Shown here piece after piece: positions 9,914 through 20,860 of a DNA stretch of 64,000 bases. A program made the position numbers and the translations under genes. Position 1 is the stretch's first letter. Every line of letters starts with the position of its first letter. Under the pieces are notes generated by a model. It saw only the letters and a list, made by a program, of their open reading frames with translations. It ran no database searches and was not told where the DNA came from. Source of the DNA: Cryptomeria japonica (Eukaryota > Streptophyta > Pinopsida > Cupressales > Cupressaceae); the NCBI RefSeq assembly GCF_030272615.1, contig NC_081409.1, positions 914,437,840 to 914,501,839 of the forward strand, in the 5' to 3' direction.

Positions 9914-12203
9914 GTAGAAGATTACTTTATGGATTGGATGCATTGTGCCCTTCAACAGTTCTAGATGACCTTTCAAAATTTTGAGATTCCTTCTATGAAA
10001 ACAACCAACAATTTTTGGCTTGGCCATGTTTGGATAATTGAATAACAAATCTACACCTTCTATTGGCATCACTCTACAAATAGAAAACTATGACTAGGAT
10101 CATGACCCACGTGTTTCTTCAAAACTTGAATTTTGTGACATTGATTTCTAGCCACGACTTGTAATTTCTTATGTCCATGCGATTTTTTTGACAGCATTTC
10201 CCTTTTTACTACAAAACTCGCAATTTTCTATGACTAGTAAAACTTCTATGCAACCTTGCTTCTATTCAAATTTTCACTATTTTTCTACCTTGTGCCCTTC
10301 AACCTCCTCTATTCTCAACATTCTTCAAATTTTGCACAAGCAATGTTGTACCCAACTAATCAAGCTTTCCCAACATGATACAACTTTACTACTAATTTTG
10401 GCAAAAATCAAAGAATGAAATTGAGAGAAAATGATGTGCATCCTCAAGATGAGAGTATCACATTATAGTATTATATGCTAAAAATAGATGGTAGTTGTAC
10501 CTATCTAACTAAAACTACTTATTATGGACAATTGTACATGTACAATTCATTATAATATTGAACTAGTAAAAATCCCATGAATATATTTAGGGATAATTTT
10601 CATTTACAACTTTTATGCCAATTTATCTAGGAGTAAAAAATATGGACGCATATGGTAAAATATGAAAATAAGGGGTTATTCTCAATATATCTTGGTCAAA
10701 AAGTTTTAATAACATTATTAACCTACGAAAATCTAAGAAGTGCATTTTGAATTTAAAGCCAAATTTGGTGTATATAAAGATGGACAAATTTTGGCAGGTT
10801 CTCTCCTTCAAGAGCAAGGATATGGCAAAAATGCAATTCCTAGGACAATCTCTGCCAATCATGCAACCACTTCTACAGCATTTCCCCTTAAAGCACCATC
10901 ACAGTTACTTTGACTTAACAGTGTTTGGTTCCAATTTGGATCTTTCTTCCCTTTGGATGCTTGCTTTTCTTTTTTACTCTGCAGTACAAATTACATCTGG
11001 GACTAAGACATTATATGGATTTGATTCCTCAATTACTAGTTATTCATCCTATTGTCCCTGAAATTTGTCATTTTTTTGTTCCACGTCATGCAAAGTATCG
11101 ACAAGGTGCTATAAATGAGCCATTAGGATAAGATTTACTTCGATTCTTTACAAAAGCTTGGTCATATCTGGAAAAAAAAACTAGAAGATAAATAACCCCT
11201 AATTACTTAAAATCCTGTTCCAAGGGATTCAAACAGAAGAGAATAATGGCTTTAGAATACAAGCTGCAAACATTGAACATTAATCATTTTGAAAAGAAAT
11301 GTCAATTTCAAGCTCAGGCAATATTGTTATGTTGAATATAATCAACTCAAAACGTCTGACTTGATGTTTGTGTTTAACATTGATATTTTCTGACCAATTA
11401 ATCCATTTCTGTGAGTATATGATGTGGTGCCTTTGCTAACTTATATGATAATCAACGTTAATAAATGAATGTGGAGTTTTCAAGCTATAAGATCATTCTA
11501 TAGCTCTGTTTGTAATGTTCTGTGAGAAAATAATCCAAGGAAAAAGCTTGTCAAATTAAATGTCAAATGCAGCCTACTGATAGCTATTTCCCTTGGAAAA
11601 CTACAATTTGTGCCACTCACTGATTTGCAGTTCATAAAATTCTCTTTGGTTTAGATTTTAATATTTTATAGTTTTTTTCCAATATTATCAGTTTGTTTCT
11701 TAATTATTGTTATGTATCTAAGGCATGGACTTCAATGAATCGAGGTTTTATCACATGAATACAGAACTCTACAGCTCAATATGGTATGAAGAAAGGGAAG
11801 TAATCAATATTTCATCTTTCTAACCAACAAGAATCCTTTTCACCTGATAATATCCTCTTTTATTGAGACTTCATAATTTTTCCCAATACTATCAGTTGAT
11901 TTCTTTTCTTCTTTGTTATGTATCCAAGGCAAGAATTTCAATGAACCGAAGTTTTATCATATGAATACAGAACTCTACATTTCAAAATGGTATGAAGAAA
12001 GGGAAGGAATCAAGATTTAATTATTTAACAGACAAGAAACCTTTTCCCAGAATAAATACATCCAATCACCAAATTACAATATTCATTATTCTATGAGAAT
12101 AATTTGTGATCTTAGTAGTGTAGCCAATTATCTTTACCGTAAGAACAAACACATGAGTCTTCAGTCTACCATAGAGTACAGAAGAACCCATGCTTTGGTC
12201 AAA
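9914..12203. other. No recognisable gene; probably unique or old intergenic/intronic DNA
   Basis: This AT-rich sequence has only short ORFs and no element ends that I recognise. It contains the ~206-bp duplicated segment listed separately. It could be 3' flank of the candidate gene at 12.2-13.9 kb. Confidence 0.4.
11669..12055. repeat. Diverged direct duplication, offset ~206 bp
   Basis: Two copies share words such as TTGTTATGTATC(T/C)AAGGCA, GAATACAGAACTCTACA and TGGTATGAAGAAAGGGAA in the same order, offset by about 206 bases (for example AAGGC near 11720 and 11926). Divergence is visible throughout, so the duplication is old. Confidence 0.75.
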
Positions 12204-13854
12204 TTAATTTGAAGTGGACCATTTCTTCCAATCACGATAAAGATTATATCGAGACCAGCCAATTGCTCCTCGTGTAACCTTACCCACTTTGGGCAGGGGA
12301 ATACCTTGCCCTTCTAGAGCAAATCTCATTTCTACAAATGGATCTACCTGGAGTTCTCCTTTGTAGCTCATTGCAAATTGCCTAAAAATCTGTTAATCAT
12401 TGGCAAGGGAAACAAGTCAAATAAAACTGACAAGAATCTTGAATAACTTCAATGCAAGCATATCAGAGGGGAAACAAGCTTATTTAGATACAGGCCAACA
12501 AACATAAACTCTAGATATAGGGCATATCATCTAGAAACCTGTTACTGTTTTCTTGATAAATCATTACCAAAAAACAAAGTAAAAAAAACCTGATAGTTTG
12601 AAATGAAATGTTACAAATAGCATACTACATCTAAAAAGCCATAACAAAAGTACTCACCATTTAGAAACCATAAATGATCTTAACCATTCAAATAAGCACG
12701 GGAATTGAATATAAAATGTCTTCTTTAGAACTATTAATCTGGGTTTGTAAATCAGTTGGCTCCCAAATTCTCTCAAGAATGATCAACATTGGTTTGTACT
12801 CTTTTAGCTAGTTATTCTGAAACGCTTTGCCTTGCTATGGGTGAATACTCTTTTCTTTTACTCCTGGTTTAGAGCCCACCATAGACATATCCATTGTTCC
12901 TCTTATCTATTCTAACCAATCAGTACTTTTACAGTCCCACTGACCCATAGATTAATAAGTTTCCTTTCCTCTAGAATTTGTTTTCATACTTTCAAATATG
13001 AAACACCTATAGTAGTTGAGATATTATCCTGGAGGGATAAACAACAGAAGACAAAGAAAATTGCATGAAATTTCTGAGGTTGACTGCTATTGGCCCAACT
13101 TTTTTGAAAGAGAACATGCTCCAATCAAATGTACATAAACATGTTCTCTCTACTCTTGAAAGAAAAAGAGAGGGTGTCTTGTACAAAAAGGGTGTACAGG
13201 AATGAAAAGAAGTAATTTCTTCTGTTTTAGGGGGCTAAGGTTAAGCCCCTTTTCTTGACCAGAGAGGGTTCAACACAAGGAAAATATGGAGATTGGTGGA
13301 ATAGAAATTTTTGATGGACTAACAGGGGCCAACCACCATAAACTCCACCAATTTAATCCCAAACTATAATTCAATTGTCATGTTTCAAGGTACACGATGC
13401 ATTTAACACTTCAGCCACTGGAAGGTTAAAGTTATTAAAGCAATGCCACCTTGGCCACTCTCTACAAATATTAGATAGCAAAAGACAATTTCCCATACCA
13501 TCTTCATTAATAATATTATCCAGATTCCATATTACCTACCATTGCCATCGAAGCTATGTTGCTATGTTGCTTACCTAAGGAAAACCTGCTGTTAATTAGA
13601 TGCTATGTTGCTTACCTAAGAAAAATCTGCTGTTAATTAGATGCTAAAATCCATTTAGGACTTGCCTTCATTAGGAATCTGTCTTCCACTTTCCAATTTT
13701 TGAAGATATACACTCCTATGTTAACTGCAGTTAAGCTTATGTTGATGCCCAGAACCCAACCTCTTGCAGTTTCCGAGAAAAACAAAAACTCTTTTACCTG
13801 GTACATGGTAGCTGATGCAGTCAAGGATGGGGGCAAAATAATGACAGCCTTATC
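12204..13854 (-). CDS. Two candidate 3'-terminal exons of an unrecognised host gene (13854-13666, 12389-12204)
   Basis: Exon A (13854-13666) encodes a segment beginning DKAVIILPPSLTAS with a hydrophobic, probably membrane-spanning stretch (GWVLGINISLTAVNIGVYIF). It ends AAG|GCAAGT, a strong GC-type donor. Exon B (12389-12204) begins after TTAACAG, stays in frame, and encodes 61 residues with a non-repetitive, protein-like composition (RQFAMSYKGELQVDPF, ALEGQGIPLPKVGKV, WSRYNLYRDWKKW) before TAA. Phase 0 is kept across the 1276-nt intron. I do not recognise the family. Earlier exons would lie at higher coordinates, where unit C and older repeats intervene, so this may be a 3' gene fragment. 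Confidence 0.45.
13561..13642. repeat. 41-bp tandem duplication
   Basis: GCTATGTTGCTTACCTAAG... occurs at 13561 and again at 13602 with few differences. It lies in the putative intron of the candidate host gene. Confidence 0.85.
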
Positions 13855-13860
13855 CTCACA

Positions 13861-14705
13861 ACAATGTGCCCAATTCATTTACTAGACACTCACATTCAAT
13901 CATAGTAACGTTACATTTACACTACATTGACATGGCAAACTTTAAGTGCAAAATACACATTCAAAATGGGGGAAAAAAGGCAAATTCTAACTCAAAACCT
14001 TTAAAATGGCAATTATTTTGGAAAACGTGAAAAAATGGAGAAAAAAATGTGAGCTATTTAATGATCTGCATTTTAAATAAAAATAAAAAATAAAAACTGG
14101 ACTTGACCAGGTTAAAGCCTTGCTGGATTGACCTAGCACTGCTGAGGCACCGGGTGAAATGTGGTTAGTTGCATTTTACTTCCATTTTATGCTTCTATGC
14201 ATCCGATTATCAAGACATTTGAAGTTCTTTTATCACCCAAATTAACAAAAAAATACATTCAAATTACAAATAACATGCAACAACAATATTCCAAATTTTC
14301 TCCAACCATTAAAGATTTCAAGTCGCCTCTTACAGCTTCAAATTTGATTAATTGTTGCAAAATAAAACATGCTATATATAAATTGTTAGATTCTCCAGAA
14401 AATGAGAAACTATCAAGACCTGTTGCAAGGATAATCACTTAAACTGTAATCAACAGAAGATCTAAAAACATAAATGGTGGGAAAGAAATTGTTGCAACAA
14501 TGAGGGAACATGCAAATACTCATAAGGAAATGGCAAATTGGCAATAAACAAGAAAATGCATAACCAACAGTTCACAACACATGAATAATACTTACAAAGT
14601 GAGTGGAGTACATATAAATAAGAGGAGGCAATATAAGCAATAAAAAAAGTAACTACAACTACCAAAAATCGATTGGAGTTACACTCAAAAATGTCATCTA
14701 CCCCC
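13861..14705. other. No gene recognised; left flank of unit C
   Basis: AT-rich DNA with no supported ORF. A ~35-bp stretch near 13910-13940 (ATTTACAC...CATTGACATGGCAAAC) recurs near 52455-52480, suggesting a shared old repeat. Confidence 0.4.
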
Positions 14706-15581
14706 AGTTGATGTGTCTTTTGTACACGACCAAACACAGAATAAAATACCCAGAGGTATTTTATCCTCTCTTGAATAAAGCTCCCCGAATGCTGAAGATT
14801 TCGTAGAAGGATCAATCAGAAAAACTCCAAGGTTCTGTTATGTAGGGTCTCTACATGTGGATAAGCTCTCGCGGTATGATGTGATTTTGCTGGAATCACA
14901 AGGGGACTTACATTCGATGACCCGAGCGTCTGATTTGCTTTGGATATCACTGGAACGTGGGTCTTTACTGATCCTTGATTGTAAAAAAGGAAAAAAGGAT
15001 AAGGGTTGGAGAAGGATCTAATTCTAACACTAAGAATGTAGGATCGATGGACGACCTTTGATGAAACTTTAACTAAGTCTTGCTTTGACATGCTAGGATC
15101 ATCTCCACAAGGTTAGTGCGATCTTCTAAGGAAAGCTTTATGATGTTCAGATCACCGCTACAAGCATAGACACCGTCAAGTTGATGCATATCAATGAAGA
15201 AGCGATAATTGAAGTTAAGCTTAAGCATGAATGATTCCAGTTGACTACGCAAGGCAAGTTTGCAATCAACAAACCGCTAGTAGTATGGATATACAAATTT
15301 CACCATCGATCATACACATTTCTTCCACTCATCTAATAACTTGAAATCAAATTTGAGAAGTATAGAGACCATGCAAATTGTTGAATCGACACATAGAATT
15401 CACCATTTCTTCAATGAAGTTTACAAGTCTTTTGCAACAATGTCTTGGCAACAATCTTTGCCTTCTCTTTCTACTCTACTCTAAAATGCTACTAATTATT
15501 GACTATTCTCTCTAACCATTTCCTATTCTCTGACTATTCACTATTAACTCACTATTAACCTTTACAAATGAGGAGCCAAGG

Positions 15582-15672
15582 CTTTATATAGAGAGCCCTT
15601 TACAAATTGACGGCTCTAATTGACTTAGAATCAATGGCTAGGATTAAAGGATAGAAACCCTAATTAGGGTTT
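15582..15672 (-). promoter_or_regulatory. Unit C promoter: palindromic telo-box and TATA box
   Basis: AAACCCTAATTAGGGTTT lies at 15655-15672. In sense (minus) direction a TATATAAAG follows at 15590-15582. The same pair occurs in D, H, I and G. Confidence 0.7.
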
Positions 15673-16340
15673 TTTATAACAAACTCTTTTAGCCAATGAG
15701 AAAATTACTTTAAATGTGTGGACCAATAGGAAGCAAGGGTAGGTACACCAAAGTTTGTGCCGCCTCCGATAAATTAGGTACATTGAATCTAGTCCTGCTG
15801 AGGTGGACCAATCCGACCGAATGAATGATGACTGGGATGCCACCTTGTCTAACGCCTATGACTTGGTTGATCTTCCTTCGTCCTTGATGTACTTTGATGA
15901 AAAGCGTACCCCCTTGACTCCCATATGCTTGATGAGGCCTCCTTACTGTCAAGCTTTCCTTCTTCTTTGATAATTCATATTGCTTTGAAGTGCTTGCAAA
16001 GCCTTTCTTTGTCATCTTGTGGTTCCTTTGTGTGGCGAAGTGAAGGTTTTGGAGATAGCTGGCAACTCCTTGAACACATGTAGTTTTCCATGCCTTTGAA
16101 GTGTTCTTGATAATGATGGACTGGAATAGGTCGTCCTTGCCCAGGCTTGATCTTCTTTTATCTGCAAAATAAACCAAAGGATGATTAAGCACATATAACA
16201 TATTCATTTCAACATAGCATTTTCCACCTTAAATCATTAATGAGAAGACATCAAAATGGAATTTTGCTCAATATCCTCTCCAGGGACTGGCCCTATTGGA
16301 ATTTTGCTCTTGACCCTTAGGGACAAGCCCTATTAGAATT

Positions 16341-17945
16341 TTGCTCTGGACCCTTTGGAAGGGTCAAGAGCGAAATTTGCATTTTAGCTCAAATTTCATC
16401 AATCCTTCACTCCAAAATGCTTCCAAGACAAGCATATGCTAGCTTTCTCTTCACCAAAGCCTAGGAATCCACAACTTGACCTTCATCATGAGCCAATTAG
16501 AGGGTTTTAGACTTGATCCTTCATTTCCTTCACTTCAATTCATCTTACAAGGCAAAAATACATTACTCTACCTTCAACCACGCCATAGGAATCAATGTTT
16601 TGGCTTCACACAAGGAGAAAATAGGTGGTTTGAGGAATTTCGCTCTGGACCTAGGCCAAGGACAGGACCTATAGGGAATTTCGCTCTGGACCCTTTGGAA
16701 GGGTCAGGAGCGAAATTCTAGTTTTGAGCACATTTCTTTATTCTTTCAACTCCAAACCACCTCAAAAGGAAAGGACATGTCACTCCACACCTATCTATGC
16801 CATAAAAACCAAGGATTTGACCATCTCCAAGGGAAAATAGGTGTCCTTCAAGAATTTCACTTTAGACCCTTTGGAAGGGTCAGGAGCGAAATTCTAGTCT
16901 TAGCTCAATTACTTCACGTTTGGTGATCATAAGTAACTCAAAGCCATTCCTAAGGACATCTTCAATCTTGATCCACACTTGGCTAGACATAAAATTGAGA
17001 GGAAAAGGTAGATTTTAGGAATTTCGCTCTAGACCCTTTGGAAGGGTCAGGAACGAAATTTGCATTCTAGGCTTGACTCTTCATCTTTTCAACTCCAATC
17101 TTCTTTGCAAGGCAAAAATACATCACTCTTCGCCCAAGGAACAAGGTTTGTAGCCTAAGCAGGGAAGCAAATGAGGTTTATAAAGAATTTCGCTTTGGAC
17201 ACTTTAGAAGGGTCAAGAGCGAAATTCATCCTTTAGGCAAAATCTTCATCTTTCAATGCTTTCAACCACTTCTCAAGGCAAGAACATATCAATCCACCTT
17301 CCAACATGCCTTAGAAACCAACACTTGGCCAAAACAAGGAAGAAAATGAGAGTTATGGGGATTTTCACTATGGACCCTTTGGAAGGGTCAGGAGCGAAAT
17401 CCTCATTCTTGGCTTGATTTTCTACTTCATTCATCCAATTCTTCCTCAAACATAATCAATTTCAAGCTCCTTTCACCATAATCAAGGCAATCCACTATCA
17501 AACTAGCTCAAGACAAGGTCAACCTAGGGCTTAAGGCAAAAAAGAAGGTCAAATTGAGGATTTCGCTCTAGACCCTTTGGAAGGGTCAGGAGCGAAATTC
17601 TCCTTCCAAGTTGATTTCCATCATTTCATCGCCTCAAACCTCCTCTCCAAGGCAAATATGTGTCCAAGTCCTCCAAACCATGCCTTAGAAGTTCCAAACT
17701 TGGTCAAGTTAAAGAGAAAAATAGAGGAAATATGAATTTCGCTCTGGACCCTTTGGAAGGGTCAGGAGCGAAATTCTTCCTTATGCTCAAATCCTAACTT
17801 CATTTTCATATTTCTTCACTCCAAATAAGTGTTTTGCCCTCAATAATGCCTAGGAATGAGTTAGTTCTAAGTTTGGACCAAAGTAGAATGTCCTATAGAG
17901 GAATTCGCTCTGGACCCTTTGGAAGGGTCAGGAGCGAAATTTGAC
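16341..17945. repeat. Array of nine imperfect hairpins in unit C
   Basis: Each copy has the left arm TCGCTCTGGACCC, a 6-8 nt loop TTTGGAA, and the right arm GGGTCAGGAGCGA, usually bordered by AATT. Copies lie near 16341, 16678, 16853, 17019, 17186, 17360, 17560, 17733 and 17901, about 165-200 bp apart (the first gap is longer). The intervening DNA is much more divergent than the hairpins. Confidence 0.9.
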
Positions 17946-18461
17946 ATTTTGGTCTCTCCATCAGGATTCATATATGGAATATAACATTTAAGTATTATTC
18001 CATATATACTGTCAGGATGTTTGAGAGTGGTTTCGAACCTCCAAGAGTTGTAATGCAAAATCTAGTTTTTGGAGGATTCTTCAATTTTCCAGACTTGGTC
18101 AAATTTCAAGATCAGGATGACATTCCAGACTTCATCACTCACCAACTTGGCCTAACTCAGACCTTCAAAGAGGATATTCACTCACCAAGCTTCATTGACC
18201 TCCTCAAACTCAAACAAGACACAATTAGCAACGAGCAAAACTTTGTCCTAAGGAAGACTTTCAAAGATGACCCTAACACGGAGCATCCACTGACTCACCT
18301 TTAGCTAAAACAGAGCCTGCTATCTTAGTGATCCCTCTGGCAACACTCAGCATGCAAAGGCTAATAGACAAAACCCTAAAAGACCTAGAAAAACAAACCC
18401 CAGAAAGCAAAAAGTAGGGGTCCCCATTTGCAATGGGGCGATGTGTGAATACGTCACAACA

Positions 18462-19268
18462 CCCCCCCACAATGAACCAATCCTAACAACCTAAGCAAGC
18501 TTAATACACCTTTAGGAAAAATACAATAAACTAAGCAAAAAAAAATGAAAAACTTAGACTAACACCATGCTTAAATGTAGCTTGAGTGCTGAAAAAATGG
18601 TTAGTAACAAATGAAGCCTGATGAGGTACCCATATGCATAGAGATCCAACCCCCTCCCCCAAAGGTAATAGAATATACCATTCCAAATAGATAGAGAAAA
18701 GATCACCCCAAAATAGAGAGAAAAGATCACCCCAAAATAGAGAGAAAAGAGCCAAGACTAACTCCCCTAGAGTTAACCTCCAGCACCCCTAGCAAAGCCC
18801 ATAAATTAAGAAGCCTTTGCTTTCTATAAAGCTTTTGGTGATGATATCAGCAATCTACTCAAAAGTTGGGTAGTATTGAAGATCAATGATCTATCCATAA
18901 ATAAGCTCCCAGATTTAGTGCATATGAACCTTTATATGCTTGGTCCACTAATGGTGGACCAAGTTCCATGAAACCTGAATGACACTCTATATGTCACAAA
19001 ATATGACAAATGATCATCTAGACTAGATACCCAATGGCCCCAATATTGGCATTCACAACCCTCCAATACTCAACCTAGCAAAGGATAGACCAATAGCATG
19101 CTACATCTTCAACCAAACGAGAATTTCTAGCCTAAAGAGAAATTACCATCCTAACTATCACCCACCCAATCTAAATTAGTATACCCAACCAAGTCAATAT
19201 CAATACTTGTATAATGAATCCCATAACTATGAGTACCCTATATATAGTGGAGAATCTAGTTATACATG
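18462..19268 (-). pseudogene. Decayed Copia RNase H C-terminus and 3' end
   Basis: The minus strand between about 19230 and 18800 reads, with several stops and frame changes, as the end of a Copia polyprotein: GYTNLDWVGD, an AEY-like block, a DNQS-equivalent, WTKHI-like and ADIITKS-like motifs. The downstream stretch to 18462 ends ...TTCATTGTGGGGGGG directly before TGTTGTGACG of unit C, which has the form of a polypurine tract next to a 3' LTR. The right part is cut by unit F at 19269. Confidence 0.6.
18694..18753. repeat. 24-bp tandem repeat in Copia 3' region
   Basis: GAGAAAAGATCACCCCAAAATA starts at 18694 and 18718, with a partial third copy at 18742. Confidence 0.85.
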
Positions 19269-20502
19269 TGTTGTGATGTTTTCACACATCACCCCATTAC
19301 AAATGGGCACCCCCACTTTTTTGCTTCTTAGCTTGGTGTTTTAATTTAGTTGTCTTAGCTTGGCAATAGTCGTAGTTTTTGGCCTTTGCTCGTGAGAAGG
19401 GGTATGTTTTGTCAAAATCTTGTCAAAGTTGTCATAGTTGTCAAGGTGCAAGATGTTGTTAGGAATGGATATAAGAGCAAGAAGTGGTAAGCTTGCTTGT
19501 AATTCCGTCAGGAATTGCAAGCATGGTGCCTTAGGACCATGAACTTCAATTTATGCATTGGTGCATACCCAAGGGGAATAGGTTGTGCATATAGGGTGTA
19601 AAATTCTGCTCAAGTGGAGAAAATGAGGATAAAATTGTCTAAGTCAAGTATCAACCCCCTCATAACATGTACAAATTTGTGCAAGTCAACCTCCAAAGTG
19701 CGCCCAAGTTGTGAATGGTCTAAGTGTTGAATCAAGGTGGGAAATCTTGCACAAAGTTGTGCAACAAGGGTCAAACGCGCTCTATCATCTTGTGCAAACA
19801 CATGCTTCAAATGCACTCACCTTTTGTGCATGCACAAGTGTAATATGCGCTCTACACTCCCTTTGTGCACAACCACTACCTAGGTGCACTCATCTCTTTC
19901 TTGTGCATGCCACCATTGCATTGGCGCTCTACTTTTTCTGTACATGACTTCACCTCATATGCACCCACCTCTTGCTTGTGCAAGCACAAACCTCAAATGC
20001 GCTCATCTCAAAACTATGCAAGCAGACCTCTCAAACCAGCTATGTTGTGCAAGCATATATGTATTTTGTGCTCATCGTGTGCACACTATCCTTCCAAACC
20101 CGCCCTCATGTTTGTGCATATATACCTCTCATATGCACTCTAAGATAAGGTTGTGCATACCTATGTCAAATGCGCTCACCCTTTGGCGCACATAACTACC
20201 TCCAACTCACACTAATTTGTGCACATTAGCACCCCAAACCCGCCTTGCACTATTTTATGCAAGCAGGCATCTCAAATGCGCTCCAGAGAAAATGTTGTGC
20301 ACACTTCCATTGCATATGTGCTCTACCTAGGTTGTGCATTCATACACCTCAAGTGTGCCTATCAGATCAGACCTGCAAGATGGATGAAAATCAGACCTGA
20401 GATTGACCTAGAAATCAGAAAAAGAGGACCTAATTCAAAGCTAATGCAAAGCAGAGCAGATTTAATTGATTTGCATGGTGAATAGTGTTTGTGTTTGAGA
20501 AC
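19269..20502 (+). mobile_element. Unit F: left end of a TGTTGTGATG LTR-like unit
   Basis: It opens TGTTGTGATGTTTTCACACATC, CCCC then an ATTACAAATGGG palindrome and a run of T, matching the start of C, D, G and I. The candidate target duplication is ACATG (19264-19268). Element E interrupts it at 20502, and it should resume at 48172. I could not find its CAACA end, so it is truncated or too diverged. Confidence 0.6.
19570..20350. repeat. TGTGCA-motif array in unit F
   Basis: Roughly every 30-70 bp the palindromic word TTGTGCA appears, followed by a CCTCAAATGCGCTC-like half (for example near 19755, 19793, 19827, 19865, 19905, 19975, 20160, 20217, 20296 and 20333). The unit is short and diverged. 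It occupies the place where C, D, G and I hold hairpin arrays. Confidence 0.7.
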
Positions 20503-20798
20503 TGTTGTTGGGTAATTATGTCATGTCGTAATTAGAATGTTAAGTGTGTTAAGGGTCGATGGTTACCTGACGATTGCCAGCAGTTGGCACCGAGCAACCT
20601 GTACCGACACCTATATATATGTACTTGTCTCTCTATTTCAGGACATGGATATTGCTTAAGAAAACTATGTTTTGAATGTACTGGCAATGAATACGGACAT
20701 ATGAGTTCTTCTCACTTGCATCTTTGTGTACTGTTACATTTCCTATATCTCTATACTGTTATGCACTAAATGCACACACAACCCTCGGGGGCAAAACA
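20503..20798 (+). repeat. 5' LTR of element E
   Basis: It starts TGTTGTTGGG and ends GGCAAAACA (296 bp), with a TATATATG promoter-like site near 20614. It matches 47861-48166 through most of its length. The differences, including a short gap near 20680, show the insertion is not recent. Confidence 0.93.
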
Positions 20799-20800
20799 TT

Positions 20801-20813
20801 TGGCGTCGTTGCC
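20801..20813 (+). promoter_or_regulatory. Element E primer-binding site (tRNA-Asp-like)
   Basis: TGGCGTCGTTGCC follows the LTR after two bases. It differs by one C-to-T change from the TGGCGCCGTTGCC complementary to plant tRNA-Asp, the primer common in Athila-type elements. Confidence 0.7.
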
Positions 20814-20860
20814 AAGTTAAACCTAGGAACGACAGGAGCATACTACATGGCACAACGATA

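Larger units (their letters stand above)
14706..18461 (-). mobile_element. Unit C: 3.76-kb TGTTG...CAACA LTR-like unit, minus orientation
   Basis: On the minus strand it starts TGTTGTGACG at 18461 and ends near 14706 at the CAACA-type end (here with the last base changed). CCCCC flanks both ends (14701-14705, 18462-18466), but the right-hand run also looks like the G-rich polypurine tract of the Copia remnant next to it, so C may be that element's 3' LTR and not an independent insertion. Inside, in sense order: nine hairpins (17.94-16.34 kb), a CAG splice-acceptor-like site at 16164-16162 with a short Arg/Ser-type exon, a telo-box palindrome, a TATA box, and about 0.9 kb of R-U5-like DNA. Confidence 0.75.

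Noticed and set aside
16476-18304. Small ORFs crossing hairpins in unit C, and similar ones in D, G and I
   Set aside because: They arise from the repeated hairpin words (encoding FRSGP or LDPLEGSGAKF in many places) and start or stop at random in the spacers.
14701-18466. CCCCC on both sides of unit C taken as a certain target duplication
   Set aside because: The right-hand C-run is seven long and is equally well explained as the Copia polypurine tract, so I treat it as unresolved.
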